From Bacteroidaceae bacterium (GTDB lineage Bacteria; Bacteroidota; Bacteroidia; Bacteroidales; Muribaculaceae), in assembly GCA_021768245.1 (NCBI GenBank), contig JAETNO010000011.1:16934-80933 (forward strand): a stretch of 64,000 bases of DNA, in the 5' to 3' direction. The notes under the pieces were generated by a model. That model was not told where the DNA came from. It saw only the letters and a program-made list of their open reading frames with translations, and ran no database searches. Both the position numbers and the translations under genes were made by a program. Below, piece after piece: positions 26,207-34,701 of the stretch (position 1 is its first letter; every line of letters begins with the position of its first letter).

Positions 26207-26641
26207 ATGAACCAACAAAAAACCACAGTCTATATGTTTTCTTTAATCGAAACCCGTAACCGCCATCTCCTCCGTGCCGCCCAGCGCTACATCGACTCTC
26301 TTCCCGAAACTTTCTACCTCGACCTTGCCACTGTCGCAGCAAAGGTGGCCATGTCGCCCGCTCCCTGCTATTATTGCAACTACATCTATGCCCTGCGCAT
26401 GCTCTATGTCTACCGTAATTCCAACATAAAATTGAAAGAGGGGAGGCGTACCGCGCTTTGGGCCGAACTTAGCCGTAAGGTCGACGAATTTATCGCCAGG
26501 CATCCATGTTCTGTCAGCGAGGCTCTTGCAATGGTGCTCTCGCGCGGTCAGGCCTCGCAGTTTTTCATATCGCCGGTCACAGCCAATTCCATCCTGCGCC
26601 GTTATTTCAATCCCAAGACCCGTAAACTCATGATACCGTGA
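26207..26641 (+). CDS. Unrecognised conserved-looking small protein next to the portal-like gene
   Basis: 144 residues from the ATG at 26207, or 135 from the more likely ATG at 26234 (MFSLIETRNRHLL). The first ATG lies only five bases after a TAATTTTG -7 box (26194-26201). The protein is helical and basic. A first block has YIDSLPETFYLDLATVAAKV and APCYYCNYIYALRML; a second has SVSEALAMVLSRG and FFISPVTANSILRRYF, which could be a helix-turn-helix. DNA binding, for example in packaging or regulation, is possible but unproven. No family is named with confidence. Confidence 0.7.
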   Translation: MNQQKTTVYMFSLIETRNRHLLRAAQRYIDSLPETFYLDLATVAAKVAMSPAPCYYCNYIYALRMLYVYRNSNIKLKEGRRTALWAELSRKVDEFIARHPCSVSEALAMVLSRGQASQFFISPVTANSILRRYFNPKTRKLMIP

Positions 26642-26699
26642 TTCGGATTATCAGCCTCTATTGGCATTTTAACCATTACTCACTTAAGCCTTATTTCCG

Positions 26700-27233
26700 A
26701 TGCTCTATTCGCTTTCTTTAAATGTAATTGTCGATACAATCCACGCTCTTGCCGCCATGGAGATGCTGAGGGTGGGGGAGGAGGCCAAGGCTCTCCTTTC
26801 CCCGCTCCTTGACACTGAACGTCGCGGGCCTCTGAGACTTATGATAAAAAATGCTTTCACTGAAATTGTCTTGGCATTGATGGCCTTTGTTGACGATGCC
26901 TCGCTCGATTCTGAAATAGCCTCAGGCTCTCCCGGACATCAGGAGGCCGACGATGATTCAGACATGCTGCTTCAACTCTCATTGCGCATCCCGCCAAAGG
27001 TTAATTCTACTTTCCACGGGCTTTTCCGGAGGAAAATCGAGCTTGCCGTCGTCTACCGTGTTCTGGAAACCTACGCTCTCACGGCTTCCTCTTTGCCCGA
27101 AGGTTGCTCAGCCGCAAAATCATCTTCGCTTGCGCTTGCGGAAGCTTTCGGTCAGAAAGTCTTGACAGCCTGCGCCGATTTGCTTTCGCTCCTGACCCCA
27201 TCCTTCACCCCCTTCATCCGCCCGACAGACTGA
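26700..27233 (+). CDS. Unrecognised protein closing the portal-like gene group
   Basis: 177 residues, largely alpha-helical. It has an acidic linker (HQEADDDSDMLLQ, about 80-92) and a central block, RIPPKVNSTFHGLFRRKIEL. There is no signal peptide and no transmembrane segment. It is the fourth plus-strand gene in a row after the adaptor-like, portal-like and 144-residue genes. Its stop is followed by a long CCCATT repeat, which suggests the transcript ends there. I cannot assign a function. A head or connector component is an inference from position only. Confidence 0.6.
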   Translation: MLYSLSLNVIVDTIHALAAMEMLRVGEEAKALLSPLLDTERRGPLRLMIKNAFTEIVLALMAFVDDASLDSEIASGSPGHQEADDDSDMLLQLSLRIPPKVNSTFHGLFRRKIELAVVYRVLETYALTASSLPEGCSAAKSSSLALAEAFGQKVLTACADLLSLLTPSFTPFIRPTD

Positions 27234-27339
27234 TTCCCCCCCTACCCCCGTCTCCGCCTTCCCCTTATCCATTCTTCCCTCCTATTTTTGAATCGCCCTT
27301 AAATTTAAATTCCCCGCCTATTTCCATTAGCCTCCTTCG

Positions 27340-27415
27340 CCCATTACTCCCATTACTCCCATTGGTCCCATTGGCCCCATTAGCCCCATTGCTCTCATTC
27401 TCCCCCTTCCTCCCA
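27340..27415 (+). repeat. CCCATTRGY 9-bp tandem repeat, copy 1
   Basis: About eight degenerate 9-base units (CCATTACTC, CCATTGGTC, CCATTAGCC and so on) follow a C-rich, G-poor stretch that starts right after the stop at 27233. The C-rich strand is the coding strand of the gene just upstream. The layout fits an unstructured Rho loading site better than a hairpin terminator. Confidence 0.85.
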
Positions 27416-27475
27416 TTTTTTATAATTTCCCTGACCAATGCCGTTCTCTCCCCGAATTTTCGTAACTTTGCAGCC

Positions 27476-28045
27476 ATGAATCAGAAAGAGTTGCCAAAAG
27501 GTGTGACGGTCTACTGTGCATCGTCCTCGCAAATCGCCCCGAAATATATGGCCGTGGCCCGTCGCATGGGTGTATTGTTGGCTGAAAACTCCCTCCCGCT
27601 CATTTGTGGAGGAGGGGCAGGAGGAATGATGGCGGCCGCAATCGAAGGCTGTGTCGACTCGCTCGGCACAGCCGTCGGCGTTCTTCCGCGTTTCATGATG
27701 GATAAAGGCTGGAACCATCCGGGCCTCACCCTGACCATAGAGACAGAGTCGATGCACCATCGCAAGCAGACGATGGCCTCGATGGCCTCTGCAGCCGTAG
27801 CTCTTCCTGGTGGAATTGGCACCCTCGACGAACTTGCCGAAATAATGACCTGGCATCAGCTCGGACTTTTCACCGGTCCCGTGATAATAGTCAATACAGA
27901 TGGTTTCTACGACAGTCTCCTGCGTCTTTTCGGTGAGATGAATGACAGGGGTTTCATGCGTGGCGATGTGATTCCCGCCCGGGTAGCCGCCACCCCCGAC
28001 GAGGCTATGGATATGATAAATGATTTCCTTTCAAGCCATCGATGA
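27476..28045 (+). CDS. LOG-family (TIGR00730) nucleoside-5'-monophosphate phosphoribohydrolase
   Basis: About 189 residues from the ATG at 27476. The open frame upstream is repeat sequence. It has the lysine-decarboxylase-like Rossmann opening VTVYCASSSQIAP, the glycine-rich CGGGAGGMM and the catalytic PGGIGTLDEL with the family glutamate. These enzymes release free base from N6-modified AMP. A TAACTTTG -7 box (27463-27470) ends five bases before the ATG, so the mRNA may be leaderless. The stop overlaps the DUF4271 start as ATGA. Confidence 0.92.
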   Translation: MNQKELPKGVTVYCASSSQIAPKYMAVARRMGVLLAENSLPLICGGGAGGMMAAAIEGCVDSLGTAVGVLPRFMMDKGWNHPGLTLTIETESMHHRKQTMASMASAAVALPGGIGTLDELAEIMTWHQLGLFTGPVIIVNTDGFYDSLLRLFGEMNDRGFMRGDVIPARVAATPDEAMDMINDFLSSHR

Positions 28046-28854
28046 AACTTTCAGCCCTCTCTGACTCCATCCCGACGCCCTTTGCCGCGAAGGTCTGCCG
28101 CGAATATGAGGCCCCGTCCTCGTCAAGCGAAAAGCAGGTCACGATTCTCGGACGTGTCCCTTACACCGAGGGCATAACGCCGGAGGAGCGGACACTCCTT
28201 CCCGGCTATGATTCCGGTGTGCTCTCCCTTCTGATTGGAGTTTTCATCCTCCTTGCAGTCAATTTCCGTCATTATTCCACATTCCTGAAGAATTTTTCCT
28301 ACGACCTCTGGTCGGTTCGCCGAACCGACAACACTTTCACCGTGCGCACCGTGAGTGAGACCGGCATACAGATGTCTGTGGTGCTTCTGGCCTGTATCTG
28401 TGAAGGCATCATTATAAATGCCGCCATGAGTTCGGCCGGTGTCTCCACCTTTTTGACCACCTTCCCTGAAATTGCCGCGCTCACGCTGCTTGCCGTTGTC
28501 TATTATTTGTGGCAGCTTGCAGCCTACCGCCTTGTGGGATATGTGTTTATCGACCGCCTCTCGGCGCGTCAATGGCTCAAGGGTTTCAATGCCTCCCAGG
28601 CCCTGCTCGGGATTTCTCTCGTGGTTCCCGCCCTTGTGGTGCTCTTCAATCCAAGATTGTCGGGAGAGGTCATTGCAGTAGGCGCCATTTGCTATGTCAT
28701 AGCGCGTTTGATATTTATTTTCAAGGGTTTTAGACTTTTTTACGACAATTTTGGCTCGTTGCTTTATTTTATTTTGTACCTTTGCACTCTCGAAATAGTG
28801 CCCCTTGTCATAATCTTCAGGTGCATCGATTTTTTCAGCCAATTACAACTCTAA
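28042..28854 (+). CDS. DUF4271 membrane protein
   Basis: 270 residues. The first 70 are soluble, with a cluster of serines. Six or seven transmembrane helices follow (about 70-90, 115-140, 145-170, 190-215, 220-240, 245-268). This is the DUF4271 pattern of Bacteroidetes, commonly encoded directly before uroporphyrinogen-III synthase as here. Function is unknown. It overlaps LOG by four bases and precedes hemD by 24 bp, so the three are likely one transcript. Confidence 0.88.
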   Translation: MKLSALSDSIPTPFAAKVCREYEAPSSSSEKQVTILGRVPYTEGITPEERTLLPGYDSGVLSLLIGVFILLAVNFRHYSTFLKNFSYDLWSVRRTDNTFTVRTVSETGIQMSVVLLACICEGIIINAAMSSAGVSTFLTTFPEIAALTLLAVVYYLWQLAAYRLVGYVFIDRLSARQWLKGFNASQALLGISLVVPALVVLFNPRLSGEVIAVGAICYVIARLIFIFKGFRLFYDNFGSLLYFILYLCTLEIVPLVIIFRCIDFFSQLQL

Positions 28855-28878
28855 GACAATCTATAAGCACTACTGACA

Positions 28879-29628
28879 GTGAAAGTTAAAAAAGTATTAG
28901 TCTCTCAGCCGAAACCTTCATCCGACAAATCGCCCTACTACGACATTGCCGACAAGTATGGGGTGGAGATTGAGTTTCGGCCATTCATCAAAGTGGAAGG
29001 GCTTACCGCTAAGGAATTTCGTCAGTCTAAAATTTCCATCTCGGATTTCACTGCAATTATCTTCACCGCCCGCACTGCTATCGACCATTTCTTCAGACTT
29101 TGCGAGGAGATGAGAATCTCCATTCCGGATACAATGAAGTATTTCTGCACCACCGAGTCAATCGCCCTATATCTTCAGAAATACATCATCTATCGCAAAC
29201 GCAAGATATTCCATGGCGAGACCGGCAAGCTTGACGGACTCCTGAACTCTCTCATAAAACATAAGAAAGAGCGCTTCCTCTACATCGTTTCCGATGTTCA
29301 TAAAGAGGACACCGGAATCCTTGACCGCAATGGCATCAACTACACCAAGGCCGTCATGTACCGCACCGTGTCAAATGACTTCGGCCCTGATGAAAAGTTT
29401 GACTATGACATGCTTCTCTTCTTCAGCCCCTCGGGCATCGATTCCCTCCTGAAAAATTTCCCGGGATTCGAGCAGAAGGATATCCGCATCGGCTGCTTCG
29501 GAGCCACGACCGCCCAGGCGGTCCGCAATGCAGGACTCCGTCTTGACCTTGAGGCTCCCTCAGTGAAAGCCCCCTCAATGACTGCGGCTCTCGACAACTT
29601 CCTCCGCGAGGATGCCGGGGAGGAATAA
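28879..29628 (+). CDS. hemD: Uroporphyrinogen-III synthase
   Basis: 249 residues from a GTG start at 28879, the only start that keeps the opening strand VKKVLVSQPKPSSDKSPYYD. The two-domain HemD fold shows as FTAIIFTARTAIDHFFRLC in domain 1, then MLLFFSPSGIDSLLKNF and RIGCFGATTAQAVRNAGL in domain 2. It closes hydroxymethylbilane to uroporphyrinogen III for haem and corrinoid synthesis. The DUF4271-hemD-rnpA-yidD-tatD order is common in Bacteroidales. The 78-bp gap to rnpA holds no clear terminator. Confidence 0.9.
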   Translation: MKVKKVLVSQPKPSSDKSPYYDIADKYGVEIEFRPFIKVEGLTAKEFRQSKISISDFTAIIFTARTAIDHFFRLCEEMRISIPDTMKYFCTTESIALYLQKYIIYRKRKIFHGETGKLDGLLNSLIKHKKERFLYIVSDVHKEDTGILDRNGINYTKAVMYRTVSNDFGPDEKFDYDMLLFFSPSGIDSLLKNFPGFEQKDIRIGCFGATTAQAVRNAGLRLDLEAPSVKAPSMTAALDNFLREDAGEE

Positions 29629-29706
29629 TTGATTCCCCTGCTGACCTACAGTGTAAATCAATCGACTATGTAACTCTTAGATCGGTTCATTGGTTTCTCT
29701 TGAACT

Positions 29707-30117
29707 ATGAAAGGTCAAAGACTATATAAAATAGAAAAACTCCGCAGCGAGATTGCAATCGGTCAGCTATTTGACCGTAGCAATCCCGCTGCTCAGTCGA
29801 TTATGGCCTACCCTCTGCGTGCCGTCTGGCGTGTGAACCCTTCCCGTCGTTCCGCCGGCTGCCCGCAGTTTCTGATTGCAGTTCCGAAAAAGAAACTTCG
29901 CCATGCCGTCGACCGCGTGCAGATGCGCAGGCGCATCCGTGAGGCCTATCGCCTGAACCGGGACCTCATGCCACGAGACCTTCCCATTGATATCGCCTTT
30001 GTCTATGTAGCGGCAGAATTGCTCCCTTATGCCCAGGTCAACAAATCAGTGACGCGCATCCTCTCCCGCATCTCCACCGCCCTCCCTCAAAACCCCTTGG
30101 CCCCAACACCCCATTAG
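29707..30117 (+). CDS. rnpA: Ribonuclease P protein component
   Basis: 136 residues. The KLRSEIAIGQLF opening and the RNA-binding segment RVQMRRRIREAYRLNRDLM match RnpA. It assists the RNase P ribozyme in maturing tRNA 5' ends. The last dozen codons (QNPLAPTPH) come from a CCCATT repeat that runs through the stop, so the natural C-terminus was probably nearer the ILSRI helix. The yidD gene follows, as is usual. Confidence 0.94.
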   Translation: MKGQRLYKIEKLRSEIAIGQLFDRSNPAAQSIMAYPLRAVWRVNPSRRSAGCPQFLIAVPKKKLRHAVDRVQMRRRIREAYRLNRDLMPRDLPIDIAFVYVAAELLPYAQVNKSVTRILSRISTALPQNPLAPTPH

Positions 30118-30210
30118 TCCCGCCCATTATTGGTCCCATTAGCCCCATTGGTCCTATTGGTCCCATTCTTCCCATTCGCCCAATCAGCCTCATTCTTCCC
30201 CTTGCCCCCA
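30110..30210 (+). repeat. CCCATTRGY 9-bp tandem repeat, copy 2
   Basis: About ten degenerate 9-base units (CCATTAGCC, CCATTGGTC, CTATTGGTC, CCATTCGCC). They begin inside the rnpA stop region and run toward yidD. The C-rich strand is the mRNA strand. The run explains why an open frame upstream of yidD translates to a Pro/Leu-rich false N-terminus. Confidence 0.85.
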
Positions 30211-30258
30211 AAATCTCACCATTTGCCCGCTTCCCCCTTAAACCATACCCCTCCAAAC

Positions 30259-30471
30259 TTGATTCGCAGAATCGCCATTCTCCCGATTCGCTTCTATCAG
30301 CTCTGCATCTCCCCGATGTTTCCTGCCGCGTGTCGCTTCACCCCCACATGCAGTGCCTATGCTGTGGAAGCGATAATGAAACATGGAGTCTTACGGGGAA
30401 CGTGGCTTGCCATCCGTCGTATACTCCGTTGCCATCCCTGGGGAGGCTCCGGCTACGACCCTGTTCCATGA
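30259..30471 (+). CDS. yidD: Membrane protein insertion efficiency factor YidD
   Basis: About 70 residues from a TTG at 30259. No ATG lies near, and the family starts at this point (LIRRIAILPIRFYQLCIS). The core CRFTPTCSAYAVEAIMKHG and CHPWGGSGYDPVP is textbook YidD. It is a small amphipathic inner-membrane protein that aids YidC insertion. A longer frame from 30130 would begin in repeat sequence and is not accepted. The TGA overlaps the tatD ATG. Confidence 0.9.
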   Translation: MIRRIAILPIRFYQLCISPMFPAACRFTPTCSAYAVEAIMKHGVLRGTWLAIRRILRCHPWGGSGYDPVP

Positions 30472-31040
30472 TTATTGATTTCCATACCCACACTTTGAAG
30501 CGCAACGCTGTTGTCAACGTCGACCCGGTCGATTTGACTGACCTGTCGCGTCCTGTTTTCCGCCCGGGCTACCTATACTCGGTGGGTATCCACCCGTGGA
30601 ACCTCGCGAAAGTGACTTCTGAAAGGTTGCGCCTGCTGCGGGCACTTGCCTCCTCCCCCCAAGTTGTGGCTATCGGTGAATGTGGACTCGACCCCCTCCA
30701 TCTCTCCACCTCAGCATCCACCCCCCTCACGCAGCAGGAACTGCTGCGCTACCATATCTCACTGAGCGAAAGCCTTCGCAAGCCCCTCATACTCCATATC
30801 GTTAAGCGTTTCCCTGAAATCATCCGAATGAAAAAGGAACTGAAACCGACACAGCGTTGGATAATCCACGGTTTCCGTGGCAAGCCCGAACTTGCGCGCG
30901 AGCTCCTGCGCCACGGCTTCACCCTCTCCTTCGGACACTGCTACAATCCGGCCTCCCTCGCCCTTACACCCCCCGACCGTCTCCTCCGCGAAACAGACAC
31001 CATGTCAATCCGGCCCTATAAGCCCCATTGGCCTCATTAG
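30468..31040 (+). CDS. TatD-family metal-dependent hydrolase, C-terminus shortened
   Basis: 190 residues from the ATG at 30468 (MIIDFHTHT), coupled to yidD by ATGA. The metal-site residues are present: H-x-H in FHTHT, E in IGECGLD, H in LILHIVKRF, H in WIIHGFRG and D in LLRETD. After that aspartate the frame enters a CCCATT repeat and stops (MSIRPYKPHWPH). The last helix of 25-30 residues usual in Bacteroidales members is missing. The enzyme may still fold, as all ligands precede the break. The family has DNase or deacylase activity. Confidence 0.85.
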   Translation: MIIDFHTHTLKRNAVVNVDPVDLTDLSRPVFRPGYLYSVGIHPWNLAKVTSERLRLLRALASSPQVVAIGECGLDPLHLSTSASTPLTQQELLRYHISLSESLRKPLILHIVKRFPEIIRMKKELKPTQRWIIHGFRGKPELARELLRHGFTLSFGHCYNPASLALTPPDRLLRETDTMSIRPYKPHWPH

Positions 31041-31080
31041 CCTCATTAGTCTCATCTCTCCCATTCGCCCCATTCCTCTC
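31015..31080 (+). repeat. CCCATTRGY 9-bp tandem repeat, copy 3
   Basis: About seven units (CCATTGGCC, TCATTAGCC, TCATTAGTC, CCATTCGCC). The run starts inside the final codons of the tatD gene, supplies its TAG stop and ends at the stop of the converging DUF2339 gene. The C-rich strand is the tatD mRNA strand. Confidence 0.85.
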
Positions 31081-31082
31081 CT

Positions 31083-33449
31083 TCACTCCCTGTCAATCAA
31101 CAGCCCGCGCAAGCGTTGATAAAGAAACGACACCGACAGCAATGCCACTCCGAGGAGTATGAAGACTATTATGCGCCCAACGGCAGCCATCCTCCACAGG
31201 TCATAAATGGCCAATTTCACAATCACTACCCCGAACACGCAGAGTGCCATGGCTCTAAGCAGCCTGCTACGCTGCCTCATCCCGAGAATCATCTCGGCAG
31301 TGGCGCATGCGGCGAGAGCAATCGAGAAACCTGCACTCCGCAGATGGTTGAGAGATACGATGTCGAGCAACTGGAAAGTGACGGTGAGCACGAACGCTAT
31401 TATGGAGATGTTGAAATAGACGGTGTAAGCCTGCATGTGGCGTGATGTGAAATTGCCAAGCCGGTATACTTCTATAGCAATCCTGAAATAGACAGCGGCA
31501 AAAAGAATCATTGCGATGAGAAGCGGTATATCGTACGCAAAGGAATCCGTGTCCGTAACGGCGCAGACCATAAGGAGCGACGTGGCGAGAGCCGGCATAA
31601 CGAGATAGTTTGACCGCAAATGGTAGCGGGAAGTCGAGAGGAGCACTCCCAGCATCATGGCCGCCTCGCTTATGAGTGTAAGCCCTTGTGCAACGGGCGC
31701 GGATGTGTACTTCCACGCGATTATGTTTATGCCTATCGCGGCGATTGCCGCTCCTCCCCACATCTCTCCGAGACGCATGAGAGTGTCGGGTGCGGTCTCA
31801 TCTTTCAGTCTGCCGAGCATTGCATATGCGGCTCCTATGAAGGCCGCTCCTGTCACTACATAACCCCATGCCGAACTGTCACTCCCGTAGACTGATTCGG
31901 TCTCGGTCATGGCTTGCGTGAAAAGAAACATTGCAAGTGGTACACCTATTATGAGCGCGAGGCCCTTGAAGACTCCTTTCCCTGTCCGGGAATAGAACCA
32001 CGACATCATGGCGGCTTCTATGCCTACTCCTGCGATAAGGATGCCCGGACGTGTGAACTGTATGAGGATTGCCGCGAGCAGATAGCCTGCCATGAAGATG
32101 ATGAGCAGATTGCTGACAAAGTTTTTCGGCTTTCGGCAAAAATATTTTAAATATATGCCTGAATTGACCGCTAATCCCATGACGGCGGCAGCCGACTCGA
32201 AATGAGAGAGCCAGGCGATATGCCCTGTCAGTGACGAACTTAGAGATAGGAAGGCTATGTTGTTGACTATGAAGCTTGTTGTCAGCAAGGTCTTTATTGA
32301 ATCCTCGTTTTTCTTGCTGTCAAGTCCGGCGATGATTGTCACGGAGAAGATTATGAAATAGAAGCTTACAGCCGCGAGCCACCAGCCGCTTTCATCATCA
32401 AAAGAATTGGTGAACCATCCGATGATGCATACCGTATAGGTCAGCAGGCATGTGAGTGAGGGGAGTGACCACCACTCCTTGCGTCTTGTTATGATTGTCA
32501 CGGCGGTGTCGAGTATGGCGGTGTAGCCTAATACGAACAGATAGGATCCGCCTCCGTCGGAGGCGATGAAGGGTGTGGCGAAAGCTCCTGTTATCGCGAT
32601 TATGGCAAGTTCCGGCCGGTCATATTTCATCGATACTCCTGTCATTACCGTCGCGAGGGATATCAGTGTGATTAAGGTTGCCAAGGGTGAGAATATTCCG
32701 TAGATATGGAAAGCAATTGCCACGCATACGAAACAGATGGCGAATCCGCCGCCCGCAAGTACCGACGAGAAGTTGCGGTAGCTGTCACGGATGCGGTAGG
32801 CTATGGCCCAAAGAGTAAGCCCGACACCCAATCCGAGAACCGTGCGTGTTACTTCATTTATCCAGTTTCTGTCAATGGCGTATTTGACGAAGAAACCGAT
32901 GCCGGCGATTAGCACGAGTATGCCGATTTTGCTTAGAAGGTTTTCCCCGATAAATTTCTCCCAGTTGTCTTTCCATGAAGATATGGCTTTTTCGGTTTGT
33001 GCTTTTTCTTCAATCTTAGTGTTAGCCTCTGGCGTCAATATGGGTTGGATCACGGCTTTCCCCTCACTTTCCGGTTGCATCTCAGGCTCAGAGGTATCAT
33101 CTGTTTTCTCAGTCTCCTCGATTTTTAAGGTCTCATCTGGGATTTCGGAGGTTCGGAACCCGAATCTGTGATAATCCGGTATAGGGGGCGGCATAGCTCC
33201 GGATGCCACATTGCCCTCGTCTTCACACCTTGGAGCGCGCTCCTCCTCTCGCACTACGTCAAGTTCAGCAGGCTCTTCATCATCTTCACCAATTGGTACT
33301 TCGTCAGAACCCTCCTCTAACTCCTTGCGCAGACTGTCAAGCATCTGATAGAGTTGTATCTGCTGGTATTTTATCCCCGACACATCGCTCTTTATCATTG
33401 CCACCACAATGAAAATAACACCCAGGAATATAAAAATAAGCATTTCCAT
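31083..33449 (-). CDS. DUF2339 polytopic membrane protein
   Basis: This 788-residue protein has one N-terminal anchor (residues 2-18), a charged coil with many Glu/Asp (40-160) and then more than 20 hydrophobic helices. The DUF2339 opening WEKFIGENLLSKIGILVLIA (about 167-186) is clear. Function is unknown; the family is widespread in Gram-negative bacteria and is thought to act in the inner membrane. It stands alone, converging on tatD, with 235 bp to the divergent ADP-ribosylglycohydrolase gene. Confidence 0.9.
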   Translation of the reverse strand: MEMLIFIFLGVIFIVVAMIKSDVSGIKYQQIQLYQMLDSLRKELEEGSDEVPIGEDDEEPAELDVVREEERAPRCEDEGNVASGAMPPPIPDYHRFGFRTSEIPDETLKIEETEKTDDTSEPEMQPESEGKAVIQPILTPEANTKIEEKAQTEKAISSWKDNWEKFIGENLLSKIGILVLIAGIGFFVKYAIDRNWINEVTRTVLGLGVGLTLWAIAYRIRDSYRNFSSVLAGGGFAICFVCVAIAFHIYGIFSPLATLITLISLATVMTGVSMKYDRPELAIIAITGAFATPFIASDGGGSYLFVLGYTAILDTAVTIITRRKEWWSLPSLTCLLTYTVCIIGWFTNSFDDESGWWLAAVSFYFIIFSVTIIAGLDSKKNEDSIKTLLTTSFIVNNIAFLSLSSSLTGHIAWLSHFESAAAVMGLAVNSGIYLKYFCRKPKNFVSNLLIIFMAGYLLAAILIQFTRPGILIAGVGIEAAMMSWFYSRTGKGVFKGLALIIGVPLAMFLFTQAMTETESVYGSDSSAWGYVVTGAAFIGAAYAMLGRLKDETAPDTLMRLGEMWGGAAIAAIGINIIAWKYTSAPVAQGLTLISEAAMMLGVLLSTSRYHLRSNYLVMPALATSLLMVCAVTDTDSFAYDIPLLIAMILFAAVYFRIAIEVYRLGNFTSRHMQAYTVYFNISIIAFVLTVTFQLLDIVSLNHLRSAGFSIALAACATAEMILGMRQRSRLLRAMALCVFGVVIVKLAIYDLWRMAAVGRIIVFILLGVALLSVSFLYQRLRGLLIDRE

Positions 33450-33684
33450 AGCAAGATTCGGTTTTTAGGTTTATAACAGTTCTTCAGTTTTAATCGATAT
33501 TTCAACCTCCCGCAATATAGTCAAAAATCCACACCCTACCAAAATCCCACCATGTTATTTGCGATTTGTGCGGAATTCTTAACATCGTTATACCATGAAA
33601 AACGTTAATTGTCTCCCCCTATGGATTGCGAATATTTTAGTAATTTTGCCACAGAGTGAGCATAAAACATAAAGAAATTAGATT

Positions 33685-34680
33685 ATGACGGCTTTGGCTG
33701 ATTTGGAGAACATTAATACGGTGAAAGACAGGATGACGGCATGTCTTTACGGACAGGCGATCGGTGACGCGCTCGGACTCGGCACTGAATTTATGAGCTG
33801 CCAGGAAGTCATGAAACATTACCCTACTGGATTGAAGAACTATGACCAAATTATTCATGATTCACATAGGAGACGATGGGCTAAGGGGGCGTGGACTGAC
33901 GATACAGATATGATGCTTTGTGTTTTAAGAGGTTTTGAAAACGGAACATTTAATCCCCACGCGGTTGCCCAGAATTTCAAGGATTGGTTCAATGGCACTC
34001 CGACCGGTATTGGAAGCCATACCTTTAAGGTTCTGTGTACGAATGATTATGTTCAACAACCTGAATTGTGCTCGAAATTATGGTGGGAAGTGTCACGTCG
34101 TAAAAGTGCTGCCAATGGGGCTTTGATGAGGACGTGTGTTGTAGGCCTTGTCGGAGACCGAGTTGAAGAGCAGGCCGAGGCCATCTGCAAGCTAACTCAT
34201 TATGATTCGCGTTGCGTTGGCTCATGTGTAATAGTTTCTTGTATAATTCATAATTTAGTCTATCTTGACAGACAATTATCCTACGATGAAATCAGTAGTC
34301 TTGGAAATAAATATGATGGCCGTATAGCCGAATGGATTGATATGGCCTATAATAGTTCTGATATATCCTTACTTGATTTGGATGAATGTCATTCGATGGG
34401 ATATACTCTCCGGGCACTTTCTGCGGCTTTGTGGTGTTACTGGCACGCAGAATCATTTGAAAACGGCCTACTTACCGTCGTCAACGAAGGCGGGGATGCT
34501 GACAGCAACGCTGCTATTGCCTCTGCCATCCTTGGAGCTAAATTCGGCTCTGGAGCCATCCCGCGCCACTATATCGCCTTCCTCCACAACGGAGAATCAT
34601 ACCGAACTGAATCTATCGAGTTCATCAACCGGATACTCAATGATGAAAGCGTATATGAACGTATATTGCATACGCAATAG
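33685..34680 (+). CDS. ADP-ribosylglycohydrolase (DraG/ARH family)
   Basis: 331 residues. The opening GQAIGDALGLGTEF, the metal site WTDDTDMML (about 71-79), NGALMRTCVVG (about 141) and the C-terminal GGDADSNAAIASAILGA with the two aspartates are all intact. These enzymes remove ADP-ribose from modified proteins or nucleic acids with two divalent metal ions. A plus-strand TAATTTTG box lies at 33641-33648. Base composition drops here and stays AT-rich to about 36.9 kb, so this gene may be the first of an acquired island. Confidence 0.93.
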   Translation: MTALADLENINTVKDRMTACLYGQAIGDALGLGTEFMSCQEVMKHYPTGLKNYDQIIHDSHRRRWAKGAWTDDTDMMLCVLRGFENGTFNPHAVAQNFKDWFNGTPTGIGSHTFKVLCTNDYVQQPELCSKLWWEVSRRKSAANGALMRTCVVGLVGDRVEEQAEAICKLTHYDSRCVGSCVIVSCIIHNLVYLDRQLSYDEISSLGNKYDGRIAEWIDMAYNSSDISLLDLDECHSMGYTLRALSAALWCYWHAESFENGLLTVVNEGGDADSNAAIASAILGAKFGSGAIPRHYIAFLHNGESYRTESIEFINRILNDESVYERILHTQ

Positions 34681-34701
34681 AGATAAAATAAATGTGTTAA
34701 A

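Noticed and set aside
24291..27233. Active or complete prophage at the portal-like genes
   Set aside because: There is no integrase, repressor, terminase, tail, lysis gene or att repeat, and the group is under 3 kb with host-like composition.
30130..30258. Pro/Leu-rich N-terminal extension of YidD
   Set aside because: It is the translation of the CCCATT repeat, and YidD homologues begin near the TTG at 30259.
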